Positions 25,882 to 35,555 of a DNA stretch of 64,000 bases are shown in pieces. Location: assembly GCA_963833885.1 (NCBI GenBank), contig CAWHZU010000028.1, positions 71,407 through 135,406 on the forward strand, in the 5' to 3' direction. The stretch comes from JASHPR01 sp963833885. GTDB lineage: Bacteria > Actinomycetota > Actinomycetes > Streptosporangiales > Streptosporangiaceae. Below the pieces are notes generated by a model. The model was given only the letters and a program-made list of their open reading frames with translations, was not told the DNA's origin and did no database searches. How positions within the stretch are numbered: position 1 is the stretch's first letter; each line of letters begins with the position of its first letter. A program made the position numbers and the translations under genes.

Positions 25882-27483
25882 ATGAGCCAGCGAATTGTCA
25901 TCCGCGGCGGCACAGTCGCGGACGGCAGTGGCGGCTCACTGCAGGCCGGCGATGTGGTCCTCGAGGGCGACCGCATTGCCGGCATCGTCCCGCGGGGAAC
26001 GCCGATTGACGGCGACGAGATCGATGCCGCCGGCATGGTGGTGGCGCCCGGGTTTGTCAACGTGCTCAGCCACGCCTATTACAGCCTGCAACTCGATCCG
26101 CGCGGCCTGTCCGACCTGCGTCAAGGCGTTACAACGCTGGTGTTCGGCGAGGGCTGGTCACTCGGGCCGTGCTCGGAGCAGATGATCCGGAAGGCCGAGC
26201 GGGACGCCCCCGACGGAGTCCGGGCCGCCTGGCCGCGCCTGGCGCACGCGCTGGAAGCGCTCGAGGCCAGCGGGCTCGCCGTCAACGTGGCCAGTTTCGT
26301 GGGCGCACACAACCTGCGTGAGCTCTCGGCCGCGGACGACGACCGCCCGCTGACGTTGGCCGAGAAAGACCGGGCTTGCGGCATCCTCGCCGAGGAACTG
26401 GCCGACGGCGCCCTGGGCGTCGGGTCGGCCCTGATCTACCCGCCCGGGTGCTTCGCCGACACCAGAGAGCTCTCGGCCTGGTGCGAAGTCGTCGCGCGGC
26501 AGGACGGCCTCTATATCTCGCACATGCGCAGCGAGGGCTGCCGGCTGCTGGAGTCGCTGGATGAGCTGACCGGGCTGGCGGCCGCGACCGGCGTGCGGGC
26601 GGAGGTGTACCACCTCAAGGCGGCGGGCCGCGACAACTGGCACAAGATGCGGGCCGCCCTGGACCGGATCGAGCAGGCCAGAGCCAGAGGCCTGCAGGTC
26701 ACGGCCGATATCTACCCCTACACGGCCGGCATGACCTCGCTGAGCGCGTGCATCCCGCCCCGCTACCACGACGGAGGCGTGGCCGCGCTGCGTGACCGGC
26801 TGGCCGATCCCGTCGTGCGGGCCGACATCGCGCGCGACATCGTGGTGGACTCCGGAACCTGGGAGAACCTGTACCTGGCCGCGGGCGGCGCGAGCGGCAT
26901 CCTGCTGCTGGGCGGGCTTGAAGCGGCCGACGCGCCCCATCTTGGCGCCACACTCGCGCAAGCGGCCGAGGAAGAGAGCAGGGACCCGGTGGACCTGCTC
27001 CTGGACCTCGTGGCGGGCGCACCGCAGCTGCTGGCTGCCTACTTCATCATCGATGAGGACAACCTGCGGGCGGCCCTCACCCGGTCCTGGGTGGCGATCT
27101 GCTCGGACTCCGAGGCCCCGGCCACCGAGGGCCGGTTTCTGGCCACGCCCACTCACCCGCGCGCCTACGGCAGCTTCGCCCGCGTGCTCGGCCGCTACGC
27201 CCGCGACGAGCGGCTGCTGCCGCTGCCCGAGGCGGTGCGGCGCATGACCGCGCTGCCGGCCGAGACGCTCCGGCTGCACCGCCGTGGCCGGATCGCCCCC
27301 GGCTACGCCGCCGACATCGCAGTCTTCGATCCCGACACCGTCGCCGACTACGCCACCTACGACGCACCGCACCGCTATGCCCGGGGCGTGGCGCACGTGA
27401 TCGTGAACGGAGTCCCTGAGATCCGGGACGGAACCGTCAACGCCGTGGCCGCCGGGCGCGCCCTGCGGCGGGGAGCTGCCTAA
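25882..27483 (+). CDS. N-acyl-D-amino-acid deacylase-like amidohydrolase
   Basis: 533 residues. The N-terminal beta sandwich (IVIRGGTVADGSGG) leads to a TIM barrel and the C-terminal RIAPGYAADIAVFDPDTVAD closing strand, as in D-aminoacylases. Barrel ligands seen are VYHLKAAGRDNW (His) and ISHMRSEG (His), plus SDSEAP (Asp). The usual H-x-H after strand 1 is VAPGFVNVLSHAYY, so only one His remains, as in a subgroup of the family. Expected reaction: N-acyl-D-amino acid to D-amino acid and carboxylate. First gene of a four-gene operon; its stop and the next ATG share a base (TAATG). Confidence 0.82.
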   Translation: MSQRIVIRGGTVADGSGGSLQAGDVVLEGDRIAGIVPRGTPIDGDEIDAAGMVVAPGFVNVLSHAYYSLQLDPRGLSDLRQGVTTLVFGEGWSLGPCSEQMIRKAERDAPDGVRAAWPRLAHALEALEASGLAVNVASFVGAHNLRELSAADDDRPLTLAEKDRACGILAEELADGALGVGSALIYPPGCFADTRELSAWCEVVARQDGLYISHMRSEGCRLLESLDELTGLAAATGVRAEVYHLKAAGRDNWHKMRAALDRIEQARARGLQVTADIYPYTAGMTSLSACIPPRYHDGGVAALRDRLADPVVRADIARDIVVDSGTWENLYLAAGGASGILLLGGLEAADAPHLGATLAQAAEEESRDPVDLLLDLVAGAPQLLAAYFIIDEDNLRAALTRSWVAICSDSEAPATEGRFLATPTHPRAYGSFARVLGRYARDERLLPLPEAVRRMTALPAETLRLHRRGRIAPGYAADIAVFDPDTVADYATYDAPHRYARGVAHVIVNGVPEIRDGTVNAVAAGRALRRGAA

Positions 27484-28634
27484 TGCAATCACCGATCGCG
27501 CAGCCGGGGCTGGTCGCCGAGTTTGCGGCCCGGCTGCCCGCCATGCTCGACGAGCTGGCCGACCTCGTGCGGTGCGAGTCGCCATCCGGCGACGTTGCCG
27601 CGCTGGAGCGCAGCGCCGAGGCCGTCGCCGCCCTCGGCCAGCGGCTGACCGGATGCGCTCCCGAGGTCATCGCGGACGCCGGCCCCACGCACCTGCGCTG
27701 GACGTTCGGCGCTGGCCCGCGCCGGGTGCTGCTGGTCGGCCACCACGACACGGTCTGGCCGCTCGGCTCGCTGGAGGATCACCCGTGGTCGGTGGCTGAC
27801 GGAGTGGCGCGCGGCCCTGGGTGCCTCGACATGAAGGCCGGGCTCGTGCAGATGTTCCACGCGCTGAGTGTGCTGGAGGACACCGATGGCGTGACCGTCC
27901 TGGTGAACGGGGACGAGGAAGTCGGCTCCCGGACGTCGAGCGGCCTGATCGAGGAGGCGGCCCGCCAGTCCCCGGCTGCGCTGGTGCTGGAGATGGCGGC
28001 GGACGACGGAGCTGTGAAGACGGCCCGCAAGGGCGTCTCCCTGTACGAGATGCAGGTTTCCGGCCGGGCGGCCCACGCAGGCCTGGAGCCCGAGCGCGGG
28101 ATCAACGCGAGCATCGAGGCAGCGCACCTGGTCCTGGACATCGCCGAGCTGGGTGACCCGGCGCTCGGCACGACCGTCACGCCGACCCTGCTGCGTTCCG
28201 GCACCGCGGCGAACGTGGTCCCGGCCAGGGCGACGCTGGCCGTGGACGTCCGGGCGGCCAGCCTCGCCGAGCAGCACCGGGTCGACGCGGCGCTGCGGCG
28301 GCTCAGCGCGGTGCTGCCGGGTGCCGCTGTCGTCGCGGAGCCGGGTCCCGCGTGCCCGCCGATGGAGCCCGCCGCGTCGGCCGGCCTCTTCGCGACCGCG
28401 CAGCGCGTGGCCGCCCTGCTCGGGCTGGAGCCGCTGCGCGGCGTTGCCGTTGGCGGCGCGTCCGACGGGAACCGGACGGCCGGCGTCGGCACCCCCACCC
28501 TGGACGGCCTCGGAGCCGTGGGCGGCGGTCCGCATGCCGACCGCGAGCATGTCAACACGGCTCTCATGCCCGAGCGCACCGCCCTGCTCGCGGCTCTCGT
28601 GACGGAGCTCCTCGGATCTGGCGGTGCCACATGA
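27483..28634 (+). CDS. M20-family amidohydrolase (N-acyl-amino-acid hydrolase / carboxypeptidase G2-like)
   Basis: 383 residues. Di-zinc motifs: LLVGHHDTVWP (His, Asp), GPGCLDMKAG (bridging Asp), NGDEEVGS (catalytic Glu and Glu ligand), and LGAVGGGPHADREHVN (His). The dimerisation domain contains SGRAAHAGLEPERGINAS. Family members remove N-acyl groups or C-terminal Glu from small molecules. In gene clusters with an N-succinylamino-acid racemase and a GNAT protein, the M20 enzyme is known to hydrolyse N-succinyl-L-amino acids, and that is the likely role here. Overlaps both neighbours. Confidence 0.88.
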   Translation: MQSPIAQPGLVAEFAARLPAMLDELADLVRCESPSGDVAALERSAEAVAALGQRLTGCAPEVIADAGPTHLRWTFGAGPRRVLLVGHHDTVWPLGSLEDHPWSVADGVARGPGCLDMKAGLVQMFHALSVLEDTDGVTVLVNGDEEVGSRTSSGLIEEAARQSPAALVLEMAADDGAVKTARKGVSLYEMQVSGRAAHAGLEPERGINASIEAAHLVLDIAELGDPALGTTVTPTLLRSGTAANVVPARATLAVDVRAASLAEQHRVDAALRRLSAVLPGAAVVAEPGPACPPMEPAASAGLFATAQRVAALLGLEPLRGVAVGGASDGNRTAGVGTPTLDGLGAVGGGPHADREHVNTALMPERTALLAALVTELLGSGGAT

Positions 28635-29563
28635 GCGAGGTGGCGGCTCCGCCGCAGAGCCTGCGGGTGATCGATTCCGCAGCCCAGGCGGCTGAAGCCG
28701 CGGCCCGCGCGAGCGGTGTGCAGATCAGGGAACTGGCCGAGGTGGACGACCTGCAGCGGCTGTGCGTGCTCGTCGACGAGATCTGGCATCCCGAACCGAC
28801 CAACCCGCCGGTGACCGCCGAGTTCCTGCGCGCGCTCGCCTACGCGGGCAACTACGTGACCGGCGCGTTTGCCGGCGATCAGCTGGTGGGGATTTGCGTC
28901 GGCTTTTTCGCCTCACCTGCCGAGCACGCCATGCATTCGCACATCGCCGGCGTGTCCCTGCGGCTGCCGGGCAGGCACGTGGGCTTCGCGCTCAAGCTGC
29001 ATCAGCGCGCGTGGGCGCTGTCCCGCGACGTCACGACGATTGCCTGGACGTTCGACCCGCTGGTATGCCGCAACGCCTATTTCAACATCGTGAAGCTCGG
29101 AGCCGCGGCCGCCGAGTACCTGCCCGACTTCTACGGCGCGATGGATGATCTCATCAACGCGGGCGATGACAGCGACCGGCTGCTCGCGGTCTGGCCGCTG
29201 GCCGCCGACTCGGTGGTCAGCGCCAGCCAGGGCGCAGGTCCGGCCGCCGACGCGTCCCGGCTGCGCGCGGCCGGTGCCGCCGTGGCCCTGGACATGGACG
29301 CGGACGGCCTGCCCGCGATCCGCGACGCCGACCCCCGCGCGGGCACCGTGCTAATCCGGGTGCCGCTCGACATCGAGACCGTCCGGCGTCAGCACGAGAC
29401 GGTCGCCCGCCGGTGGCGGCACGCCGTCCGGCAGGTACTCGGCGGCTTGATGAGCGAAGGAGCCAGGGTGGCCGGATTCGACCGTTCAGGCTGGTATGTC
29501 GTGCAGCGCAGTGTCGCAGACGGGCACTCAGCCAGTCCCTCAGCGAGGAAGGAAGGATCATGA
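28631..29563 (+). CDS. GNAT-family acyltransferase (N-succinyltransferase candidate)
   Basis: 310 residues, COG3375-like. The acetyl-CoA fold is visible in YVTGAFAGDQLVGICVGFFA, MHSHIAGVSLRLPGRHVGFA (motif A region) and IAWTFDPLVCRNAYFNIVKL. In characterised N-succinylamino-acid racemase clusters such a protein succinylates D-amino acids from succinyl-CoA. The ATG overlaps the M20 stop (ATGA), and its own stop overlaps the racemase ATG. Much longer upstream open reading is antisense-style noise inside the M20 gene. Acyl donor not proved. Confidence 0.85.
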   Translation: MSEVAAPPQSLRVIDSAAQAAEAAARASGVQIRELAEVDDLQRLCVLVDEIWHPEPTNPPVTAEFLRALAYAGNYVTGAFAGDQLVGICVGFFASPAEHAMHSHIAGVSLRLPGRHVGFALKLHQRAWALSRDVTTIAWTFDPLVCRNAYFNIVKLGAAAAEYLPDFYGAMDDLINAGDDSDRLLAVWPLAADSVVSASQGAGPAADASRLRAAGAAVALDMDADGLPAIRDADPRAGTVLIRVPLDIETVRRQHETVARRWRHAVRQVLGGLMSEGARVAGFDRSGWYVVQRSVADGHSASPSARKEGS

Positions 29564-30672
29564 AGATCACCGGGGTCGAGCTTCGGCGGATCGCCATGCC
29601 GCTGGTCGCGCCGTTCCGGACGTCCTTCGGCACCGAATCAGCCCGGGACATCCTGCTCGTCCGCGTGGTCACCCCGGACGGTGAGGGCTGGGGCGAGTGC
29701 GTGGCCATGCACGAGCCGCTTTACAGCTCGGAGTATGTCGACGGTGCCATCGAGGTACTGACGCGCTTCCTGATTCCGGCGCTCGGCGCCCTCGATGACG
29801 TGGATGCGAGCGCGGTGGGGCCGGCGCTCAGCCCGTTCAAGGGTCACCTGATGGCCAAGGCCGCGCTCGAAGCGGCCGTGCTGGACGCCGAGCTCCGGGC
29901 GGCGGGCATGCCGCTGGCCCGCTACCTGGGCGCCACCCAGAGTCGCGTCGCCTGCGGCGTCTCCGTGGGCATCATGGAGACCGTGCCGCAGCTGATCGAC
30001 GCCGTGGCCGGCTACCTGGACCAGGGCTACCAGCGGGTCAAGCTGAAGATCGAGCAGGGCTGGGACGTCGGGCCGGTACGAGCGGTCCGGGAGAGATTCA
30101 GCGACATCCTGCTCCAGGTGGACGCGAACGCCGCCTACTCCCTGGGCGAGGCGCGGCAGCTGGCCAAGCTGGACCCCTTCGACCTGCTGCTCATCGAGCA
30201 GCCACTCGCCGAGGACGACCTGCGCGGCCACGCCGAGCTGGCCCGCATGCTGCGCACGCCGATATGCCTGGACGAGTCGATCACGTCCGCCCGCGCGGCG
30301 GCCGACGCCATCGCGCTGGGCGCCTGCCGGATCGTGAACATCAAGCCGGGCCGGGTCGGCGGCTACCTCGAGGCCCGCCGGGTGCACGACGTCTGTGCCG
30401 CGCATGACGTACCGGTCTGGTGCGGCGGCATGCTGGAGACCGGCATTGGCCGGGCGGCCAACCTGGCGCTCGCCGCGCTCCCGGGGTTCGTCCTGCCGGG
30501 CGATACCTCAGGGTCCTCGCGGTACTACCACCAGGACATCACCCCGCCGTTCGTCCTGGCAGACGGCTACCTGGCGGTTCCCAACGGCCCGGGCATTGGC
30601 GTCGAGCCCATCGCGGAGATACTCGACTCGGTCACCACGAGCAAGCAGTGGCTGCCTAATTCCGGCGGGTGA
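29560..30672 (+). CDS. N-succinylamino-acid racemase / o-succinylbenzoate synthase-like enolase
   Basis: 370 residues. Enolase-superfamily catalytic residues are intact: VKLKIEQG (K-x-K), LQVDANAAY (Asp), LIEQPLAEDD (Glu), LDESITS (Asp) and NIKPGRVGG (Lys). The 20s loop RTSFGTESARDILLVRV fits the OSBS/NSAR group. With no other menaquinone genes nearby, and with M20 and GNAT genes coupled to it, racemisation of N-succinylamino acids is favoured over menaquinone synthesis. AGGAAGGA precedes the ATG. Last gene of the operon. Confidence 0.9.
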   Translation: MKITGVELRRIAMPLVAPFRTSFGTESARDILLVRVVTPDGEGWGECVAMHEPLYSSEYVDGAIEVLTRFLIPALGALDDVDASAVGPALSPFKGHLMAKAALEAAVLDAELRAAGMPLARYLGATQSRVACGVSVGIMETVPQLIDAVAGYLDQGYQRVKLKIEQGWDVGPVRAVRERFSDILLQVDANAAYSLGEARQLAKLDPFDLLLIEQPLAEDDLRGHAELARMLRTPICLDESITSARAAADAIALGACRIVNIKPGRVGGYLEARRVHDVCAAHDVPVWCGGMLETGIGRAANLALAALPGFVLPGDTSGSSRYYHQDITPPFVLADGYLAVPNGPGIGVEPIAEILDSVTTSKQWLPNSGG

Positions 30673-30751
30673 ATTGAACGGGCCCACTGCTGAACGCCAG
30701 CGCCGGCCTGGCCGTTGCCCTGGCCTATACCGGAGCGCCCGCCGCGGCTAG

Positions 30752-30775
30752 GGTGACCGCTGTGAGGCGGTCACC
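30752..30775. repeat. Inverted repeat at the start of the regulator gene
   Basis: GGTGACCGC and GCGGTCACC form perfect 9-bp arms around a 6-base loop. The hairpin covers the possible GTG start at 30753, so it is either an operator for the regulator or an RNA structure limiting that start; ATG 30798 would escape it. Confidence 0.4.
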
Positions 30776-33228
30776 GGTGGCCGGCGTGGCGGAAGGCATG
30801 CATGGCTTCCCAGTCGCGCTGACCAGTTTCGTGGGCAGGGCTCAGCCGGTGGCGGAGATCTCCGATCGGCTGAGTCAGTGTCGCCTGGTGACGGTGACCG
30901 GGCCGGGCGGCGCCGGGAAGACGCGGCTGGCCGGCGAGGTAGCAAGGCGGGTGGCCGGCCGGTTCGCCGACGGGGTGTGCCTGGCGGAACTGGCGGCGGT
31001 CCAGGACCCAGCAGAGGTGACGGCCGCGGTGGCCGCCGCGCTGGGCATCCGCGACCTGCCCGCGGTGGCGGCGGCCGACGCGCTGGCCGGTGCGCTCTCC
31101 CGGCGGCAGCTGCTGCTGGTGCTGGACAACTGCGAGCAGGTGATCGGGGCCGCCGCGGAGCTGTGCGGCAGGCTGCTGCTCGGCGCTGACGACGTGCGGG
31201 TGCTGGCCACGAGCCGGGAGCCGCTGCGGATCGCCGGGGAAGCGCGGTACCGGCTGGAGCCGCTGACGCTGCCCGATCCCGATAGCCCGCCCGCCGCGCC
31301 CGAATGCGAGGCGGTGACGTTGTTCACGGACCGTGCCGCGCAGGCGGATCCGGGTTTCGCGCTGGACGAGACGAGCTGGGCGACGGTAGCCAGGCTGGTG
31401 GCAAGGCTGGACGGGATGCCGCTCGCGATCGAGCTGGCCGCGGCGCGGGTGGACGCGCTCGGCGTGGCCCAGCTGCTGGAGCGGATCGACGACCGGTTCG
31501 AGCTGCTGACCGACGGTGACCGGCTGGCCGAGCAACGGCAGCGGTCGCTGGCAGCCACGGTGCACTGGAGCTACCGGCTGCTCGACGACTTCGAGCGGCG
31601 CGTGTTCCGCGCCGTGTCGGTGTTTCCGGGACCGTTCACCCTGGAGGGAGCCGAGGCGGTCGCGGGAGCCCGGCGCCGGGCGGGCGGTGCTGCGGCTGGT
31701 GGACTGCTCGCTGCTGGTCCCGCCGCGCGTTGATCCGGACGGCCGGACCCGGTACGCGATGCTGGAGACGCTGCGCGCCTACGCGGCCGGCCTGCTCGCC
31801 CGGGCCGGCGAAGACGGCGAAGCCGCGGCCGCGCTGTCCGCTTACGCGAAGGACGTGGCCGGCGAGGCCTTCATCGGGCTGCACACCGGCACCATGGAGG
31901 TGGCCAGCCTGCGGCATCTTGACGCCGAGGATGCCACCCTGAGCCGCGCGCTGATCTGGGCCATGGACCACGACCCCGGCGCGGCGCTGCGGCTCGCGCT
32001 CGCCCTGGAGCCCTGGTGGCAGATCCGGGGTCGGCTGGCCAGCCAGGCACGGCTGCTGGCCGCGGCCGCCGAGTACGCCGCGCCCGGCAGCGACGAGTGG
32101 TGCGGCGCGCTGCTCATCCTCGGACAGGCCGCGAGCCAGTCCGGCGATGCGGCCGCAGCGCTGGAGCATTTCACCCTGGTCCGCGACGTGGTCGACGATC
32201 CCGCGCGGCCGGCATCGCCGTTGCGGCCGCTGATCTTGTCTATGTGCCTGGACGGCAGGTCGGGGACGCTATCAGCCATGGGCCGGGTTGCCGAGGCGGT
32301 CGATGACAGCCGCCGGGCGCTTGAGCTGGCCCGGGAGACCGGCCTGCCCGGAGCGGAGGCGCTGGCCCTGGCCTGTCTCAGCGTCGTCACCTGGCACGGC
32401 GGCGACCGGGACGGCGCCTTCCGGCTCGCGCGCCAGGCACAGCAGCTCCCCGGCGACGTCGCCGGCGCGGTGCAGCGGGGACTCGGCCAGATCATCACGA
32501 TGGTCCTGGCCGAGGCCGGCGATATGGCCGCAGCGGAGGAGGCCTGCACCGCGGGGCTGGCCTCGAGCCGGGCGGTGGGTGACCTGACGAGCCTGGCCGG
32601 GCAGCTGTGGAACCGGGTGATCCTGGACCTGAAGGCACACCGCACCGGCGACGCGGCGGCGCACCTGCGCGAGGAACTCGAGATCGCCACGCAGACCGCG
32701 GTGCGGCCCATGGTGCTCGCTGGCCTGGATTGCTGCGGTCAACTGTGCGTCGCCACCCGGCGCCCCGCCGAGGCGGTCACGGTGTGGGCGGCAATGTCCG
32801 AGCTCGGCTTTCCCGGGCCGCTCCCGTTCCCGCGGTTGAACATGGGCCGCCGGGACGAGCTGCTGCGGAAGGCACGGGACCTGCTCGGGGAGGCCGAGAC
32901 GCGGGCTGCCGAGCGGCGGGGCGCGGCCATGAGCCTGGCCACCGCGGCCGAGTACGCCCTCATGCTCGCCGCCGCTGAGCCGCAGCCGCCCGGTGCGCCC
33001 GGTGCGGCCGACGCGGCCGACGCGGTGCCGGGTCTGGCCTTGCTCAGCCCCCGGGAACGGGAACTGGTGACCCTGGTCGCGCAGGGCCGCACCGACGCGC
33101 AGATCGCCGCCCAGCTGTACATCACCGGGCGAACCGTCAGCTCCCACCTGGACCGGATCCGGGACAAAACCGGCTGCCGGCGTCGCGCCGACCTCACCCG
33201 CCTCGCACTCGGCGCGGGCCTCGTCTGA
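30753..33228 (+). pseudogene. AfsR/LuxR-type STAND regulator interrupted by one frameshift
   Basis: About 825 codons in two frames. The first part (30753 to about 31690) has the NTPase: VTVTGPGGAGKTRL (Walker A), LLLVLDNCEQV (Walker B), VLATSREPLRIAGE and LDGMPLAIELAAARV. The second part, read in a different frame to 33228, continues LRLVDCSLLVPPRVDPDGRT with TPR-like repeats and ends in a LuxR HTH, LSPRERELVTLVAQGRTDAQ and GRTVSSHLDRIRDKTGCRRR. The switch lies in GC-rich repeats near 31660-31690. All family motifs are intact on both sides, so this is a very recent mutation or a sequencing indel. Start GTG 30753 or ATG 30798. Confidence 0.8.
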
Positions 33229-33345
33229 CCCGAGCCGCCACCCCGCCGTGTGGGTGATTCCACCCCTGCCGCGGCCCGGGCCGGAGGGGCGAACCTGCTG
33301 ACAGATGGCCAGACCAGCCGATGCCAACAGGTGAGGAATCAGGCG

Positions 33346-34335
33346 ATGACAAACCAGGCCGGCCGGGATAACGCGGCCCGGCTGAACGAGGCGGGCGGGA
33401 CCAGCCTCGCGGCAGGCACCTCCGCCGTGGAGGTCACGCACCTCCGCAAGAGTTACGGATCCGTGGTAGCGGTGGACGACGTCTCGTTCTCGGTGGCTGA
33501 GGGCGAGATCTTCGGGATCCTGGGGCCGAACGGCGCGGGGAAAACCACCACCGTCGAGTGCGTCATCGGGCTCCGCGAACCAGACGCCGGAACCATCCGG
33601 CTGCTTGGCCTGGACCCCCAGGCCGACCGGAAGCAGGTCCACGAGATCGTCGGCGTGCAGCTGCAGGCCAGCGCGTTCCCGGCCAAGCTCAGGGTGGGCG
33701 AGATCCTCGACATGTACCGCACTTTCTACCGAAGGCCCGCCGACGCCAACGAACTGGTCGAAGCGCTCGGGCTCGCCGGGAAGCGCAGCGACTACTACCG
33801 GTCCCTGTCCGGTGGCCAGCGGCAGCGGCTGTCGGTGGCGCTGGCGCTCATCGGCGGGCCGAGAATCGCGGTGCTCGACGAGATGACGGCCGGCCTGGAC
33901 CCCCAGGGCCGCCGCGAAGCCTGGCGGCTCATCGAGCAGGTCCGCGACCGCGGCACCACGATCCTGCTGGTCACTCACTTCATGGAGGAAGCCGAGCGGC
34001 TGTGCGACCGGGTAGCACTGATCGACGCGGGGCGCATCATCGCCCTGGACACCCCGGCGGGGCTCGTCGCGCGGGCCAGGGGCGGCAAGACCGTGCGGTT
34101 CGTGCCGTCCGGCCCGTTCGACGAGGCCCTGCTGACCGGCCTGGCCGAGGTGACCGGGGTCGAACGCGACGGCCGTTACGTCGTCGTCACCGGGACGGGT
34201 GAACTCGTCAACGCGGTGGTCCTCGCGCTGCACGCGGCCGGGGTGGACGCGCGGGACGTACGGCTCGATGAGGCGAGCCTCGAGGACGCGTTCGTGCGCC
34301 TCACCGCAGAGCACGATCATGGAGGGCAGTCATGA
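33346..34335 (+). CDS. ABC-2 type drug exporter ATPase
   Basis: 329 residues. LGPNGAGKTT (Walker A), YRSLSGGQRQRLSVALALIG (signature), VLDEMTAGLDP (Walker B) and VTHFMEEAERLCDRV (H-loop) are all normal. The C-terminal ~90 residues form the extension usual in DrrA-like exporters. A GAGGAAT sequence sits before ATG 33346; the frame is open further upstream but without similarity. It overlaps the permease gene by 4 bases, and the LuxR-type regulator lies just before it, suggesting regulation of this exporter. Confidence 0.92.
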   Translation: MTNQAGRDNAARLNEAGGTSLAAGTSAVEVTHLRKSYGSVVAVDDVSFSVAEGEIFGILGPNGAGKTTTVECVIGLREPDAGTIRLLGLDPQADRKQVHEIVGVQLQASAFPAKLRVGEILDMYRTFYRRPADANELVEALGLAGKRSDYYRSLSGGQRQRLSVALALIGGPRIAVLDEMTAGLDPQGRREAWRLIEQVRDRGTTILLVTHFMEEAERLCDRVALIDAGRIIALDTPAGLVARARGGKTVRFVPSGPFDEALLTGLAEVTGVERDGRYVVVTGTGELVNAVVLALHAAGVDARDVRLDEASLEDAFVRLTAEHDHGGQS

Positions 34336-35111
34336 ACGGCGTGTTTACGTTCGTGCGGCCGCGGGCGCCGCGTTCCGCGTTCGGCGCGATTCTCCGCAAC
34401 GAGGCGCGGCTCGTCTGGCGTCAGCCCGCCGGAGCGATCACCGCCATCGGGATCGCGACGCTGATCCTGGTCATCCTCGGTGTGCTTCCGGTGTTCAAGC
34501 AGCCCAGCTCGCGCCTTGACGGCCTGACGCCGTTCCAGATTTACATCCCGATCCTCATCTCGTTCTCGATCGGGATACTCGCGCTGGTCTACCTCCCCGG
34601 CCCGCTGGTCTCCTACCGGGAACTGGGCATCCTGCGCCGCCTGTCGGTCACGCCGGTGCCGGCCTCATGGGTGCTGGCCGCGCAGCTCGCCGTTCAGGCG
34701 TGCCTGATGCTGATCGCGGTGCTGATCATCTTTGTGGTGAGCGTCGCGTTCTTCGGTCAGCACGCCCCGGGAAACCTGGGTGGCTTCCTGCTGGCCCTGG
34801 TGCTGTCCATCGCCGCCCTGTTCGCGATCGGCCTGTGGATCGCGGCGGTGGCCCGAACCTCGGGTGCCGTGCGCGGCATATCGGCCGCGGTGCTCTACCC
34901 GCTGCTGTTTTTTTCCGGCTTGTACTACCCGGTCCAGCTGATGCCGAGCGTGATGCTGGACATCAGCCACTTCACGCCGCTCGGCGCGGTCGTGCAGGCG
35001 ACCGTGTACCCGATGTTCGGCGAGTTCCCGCCGACGTCGCCGCTGCTGGTCCTCGCGGCGTATGCGCTTGTGTTCGGCTTCCTGGCCAGGCGCTTCTTCC
35101 GATGGGAGTAG
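34332..35111 (+). CDS. ABC-2 type exporter permease
   Basis: 259 residues with six hydrophobic segments, e.g. AITAIGIATLILVILGVLPV and LLALVLSIAALFAIGLWIAA. RRLSVTPVPASWVLAAQLAV and SAAVLYPLLFFSGLYYPVQL are typical ABC2_membrane motifs. Works with the overlapping ATPase as an efflux pump; substrate unknown. Confidence 0.9.
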   Translation: MNGVFTFVRPRAPRSAFGAILRNEARLVWRQPAGAITAIGIATLILVILGVLPVFKQPSSRLDGLTPFQIYIPILISFSIGILALVYLPGPLVSYRELGILRRLSVTPVPASWVLAAQLAVQACLMLIAVLIIFVVSVAFFGQHAPGNLGGFLLALVLSIAALFAIGLWIAAVARTSGAVRGISAAVLYPLLFFSGLYYPVQLMPSVMLDISHFTPLGAVVQATVYPMFGEFPPTSPLLVLAAYALVFGFLARRFFRWE

Positions 35112-35181
35112 GCACGATGACCCGTCCTGCTCGCCTGCGAATCGATGTACACCCCTTCGGGTGGAATGAGAGGAGAGAGCC

Positions 35182-35520
35182 ATGTCTACCGTCACTGTTC
35201 CCCGGGCGGATCTGACGACCGAGGAGGTGGTCACGGTGCTGCGCGACGGCCTCGGGCCCGACTACAACGTGCTGCCCGGGATGGCCATGCGCCGGCTGCC
35301 CTTCCTGGCCCCGCACGAAGGCCGGCCGAACAAGATCGTGGTCGGCACCGGCGACAACCGGGTCATCAAGGCACAGGTGACGATCACCCCCGGGGACGGG
35401 CGGTCCGAGGTGCGGATCAGCCCCGGCGGGTTCACGACCACCTTCGTCCTCAACACCTTCGGCATCGTGCGCAAGGTCCGCGCGGTGCTGGCCGACTCGC
35501 CGCGCCTGTCAGCGCGCTGA
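35182..35520 (+). CDS. Conserved small protein of unknown function
   Basis: 112 residues, no signal or membrane segment. The readable core is VVTVLRDGLGPDYNVLPGMA, NKIVVGTGDNRVIKAQVTI and GGFTTTFVLNTFGIVRKVRA, which looks like a small alpha-beta domain. AGGAGAGAG precedes ATG 35182. It follows the exporter operon by 70 bases and ends before a hairpin, so it may be cotranscribed. Not recognised. Confidence 0.7.
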   Translation: MSTVTVPRADLTTEEVVTVLRDGLGPDYNVLPGMAMRRLPFLAPHEGRPNKIVVGTGDNRVIKAQVTITPGDGRSEVRISPGGFTTTFVLNTFGIVRKVRAVLADSPRLSAR

Positions 35521-35555
35521 GCGGTGTCGCCGGGCTCTGCGCCCGAGTTGCGGCG

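Noticed and set aside
26158..27585. Minus-strand frame of 475 codons
   Set aside because: Antisense shadow of the amidohydrolase gene with no recognisable motif.
29560..30672. Menaquinone-pathway menC
   Set aside because: Sequence fits the OSBS/NSAR group, but no other men gene is near and the M20/GNAT partners point to amino-acid racemisation.
32272..34320. Minus-strand frame of 682 codons
   Set aside because: The longest frame in the region but antisense to the regulator and ABC ATPase genes, whose motifs are unambiguous.
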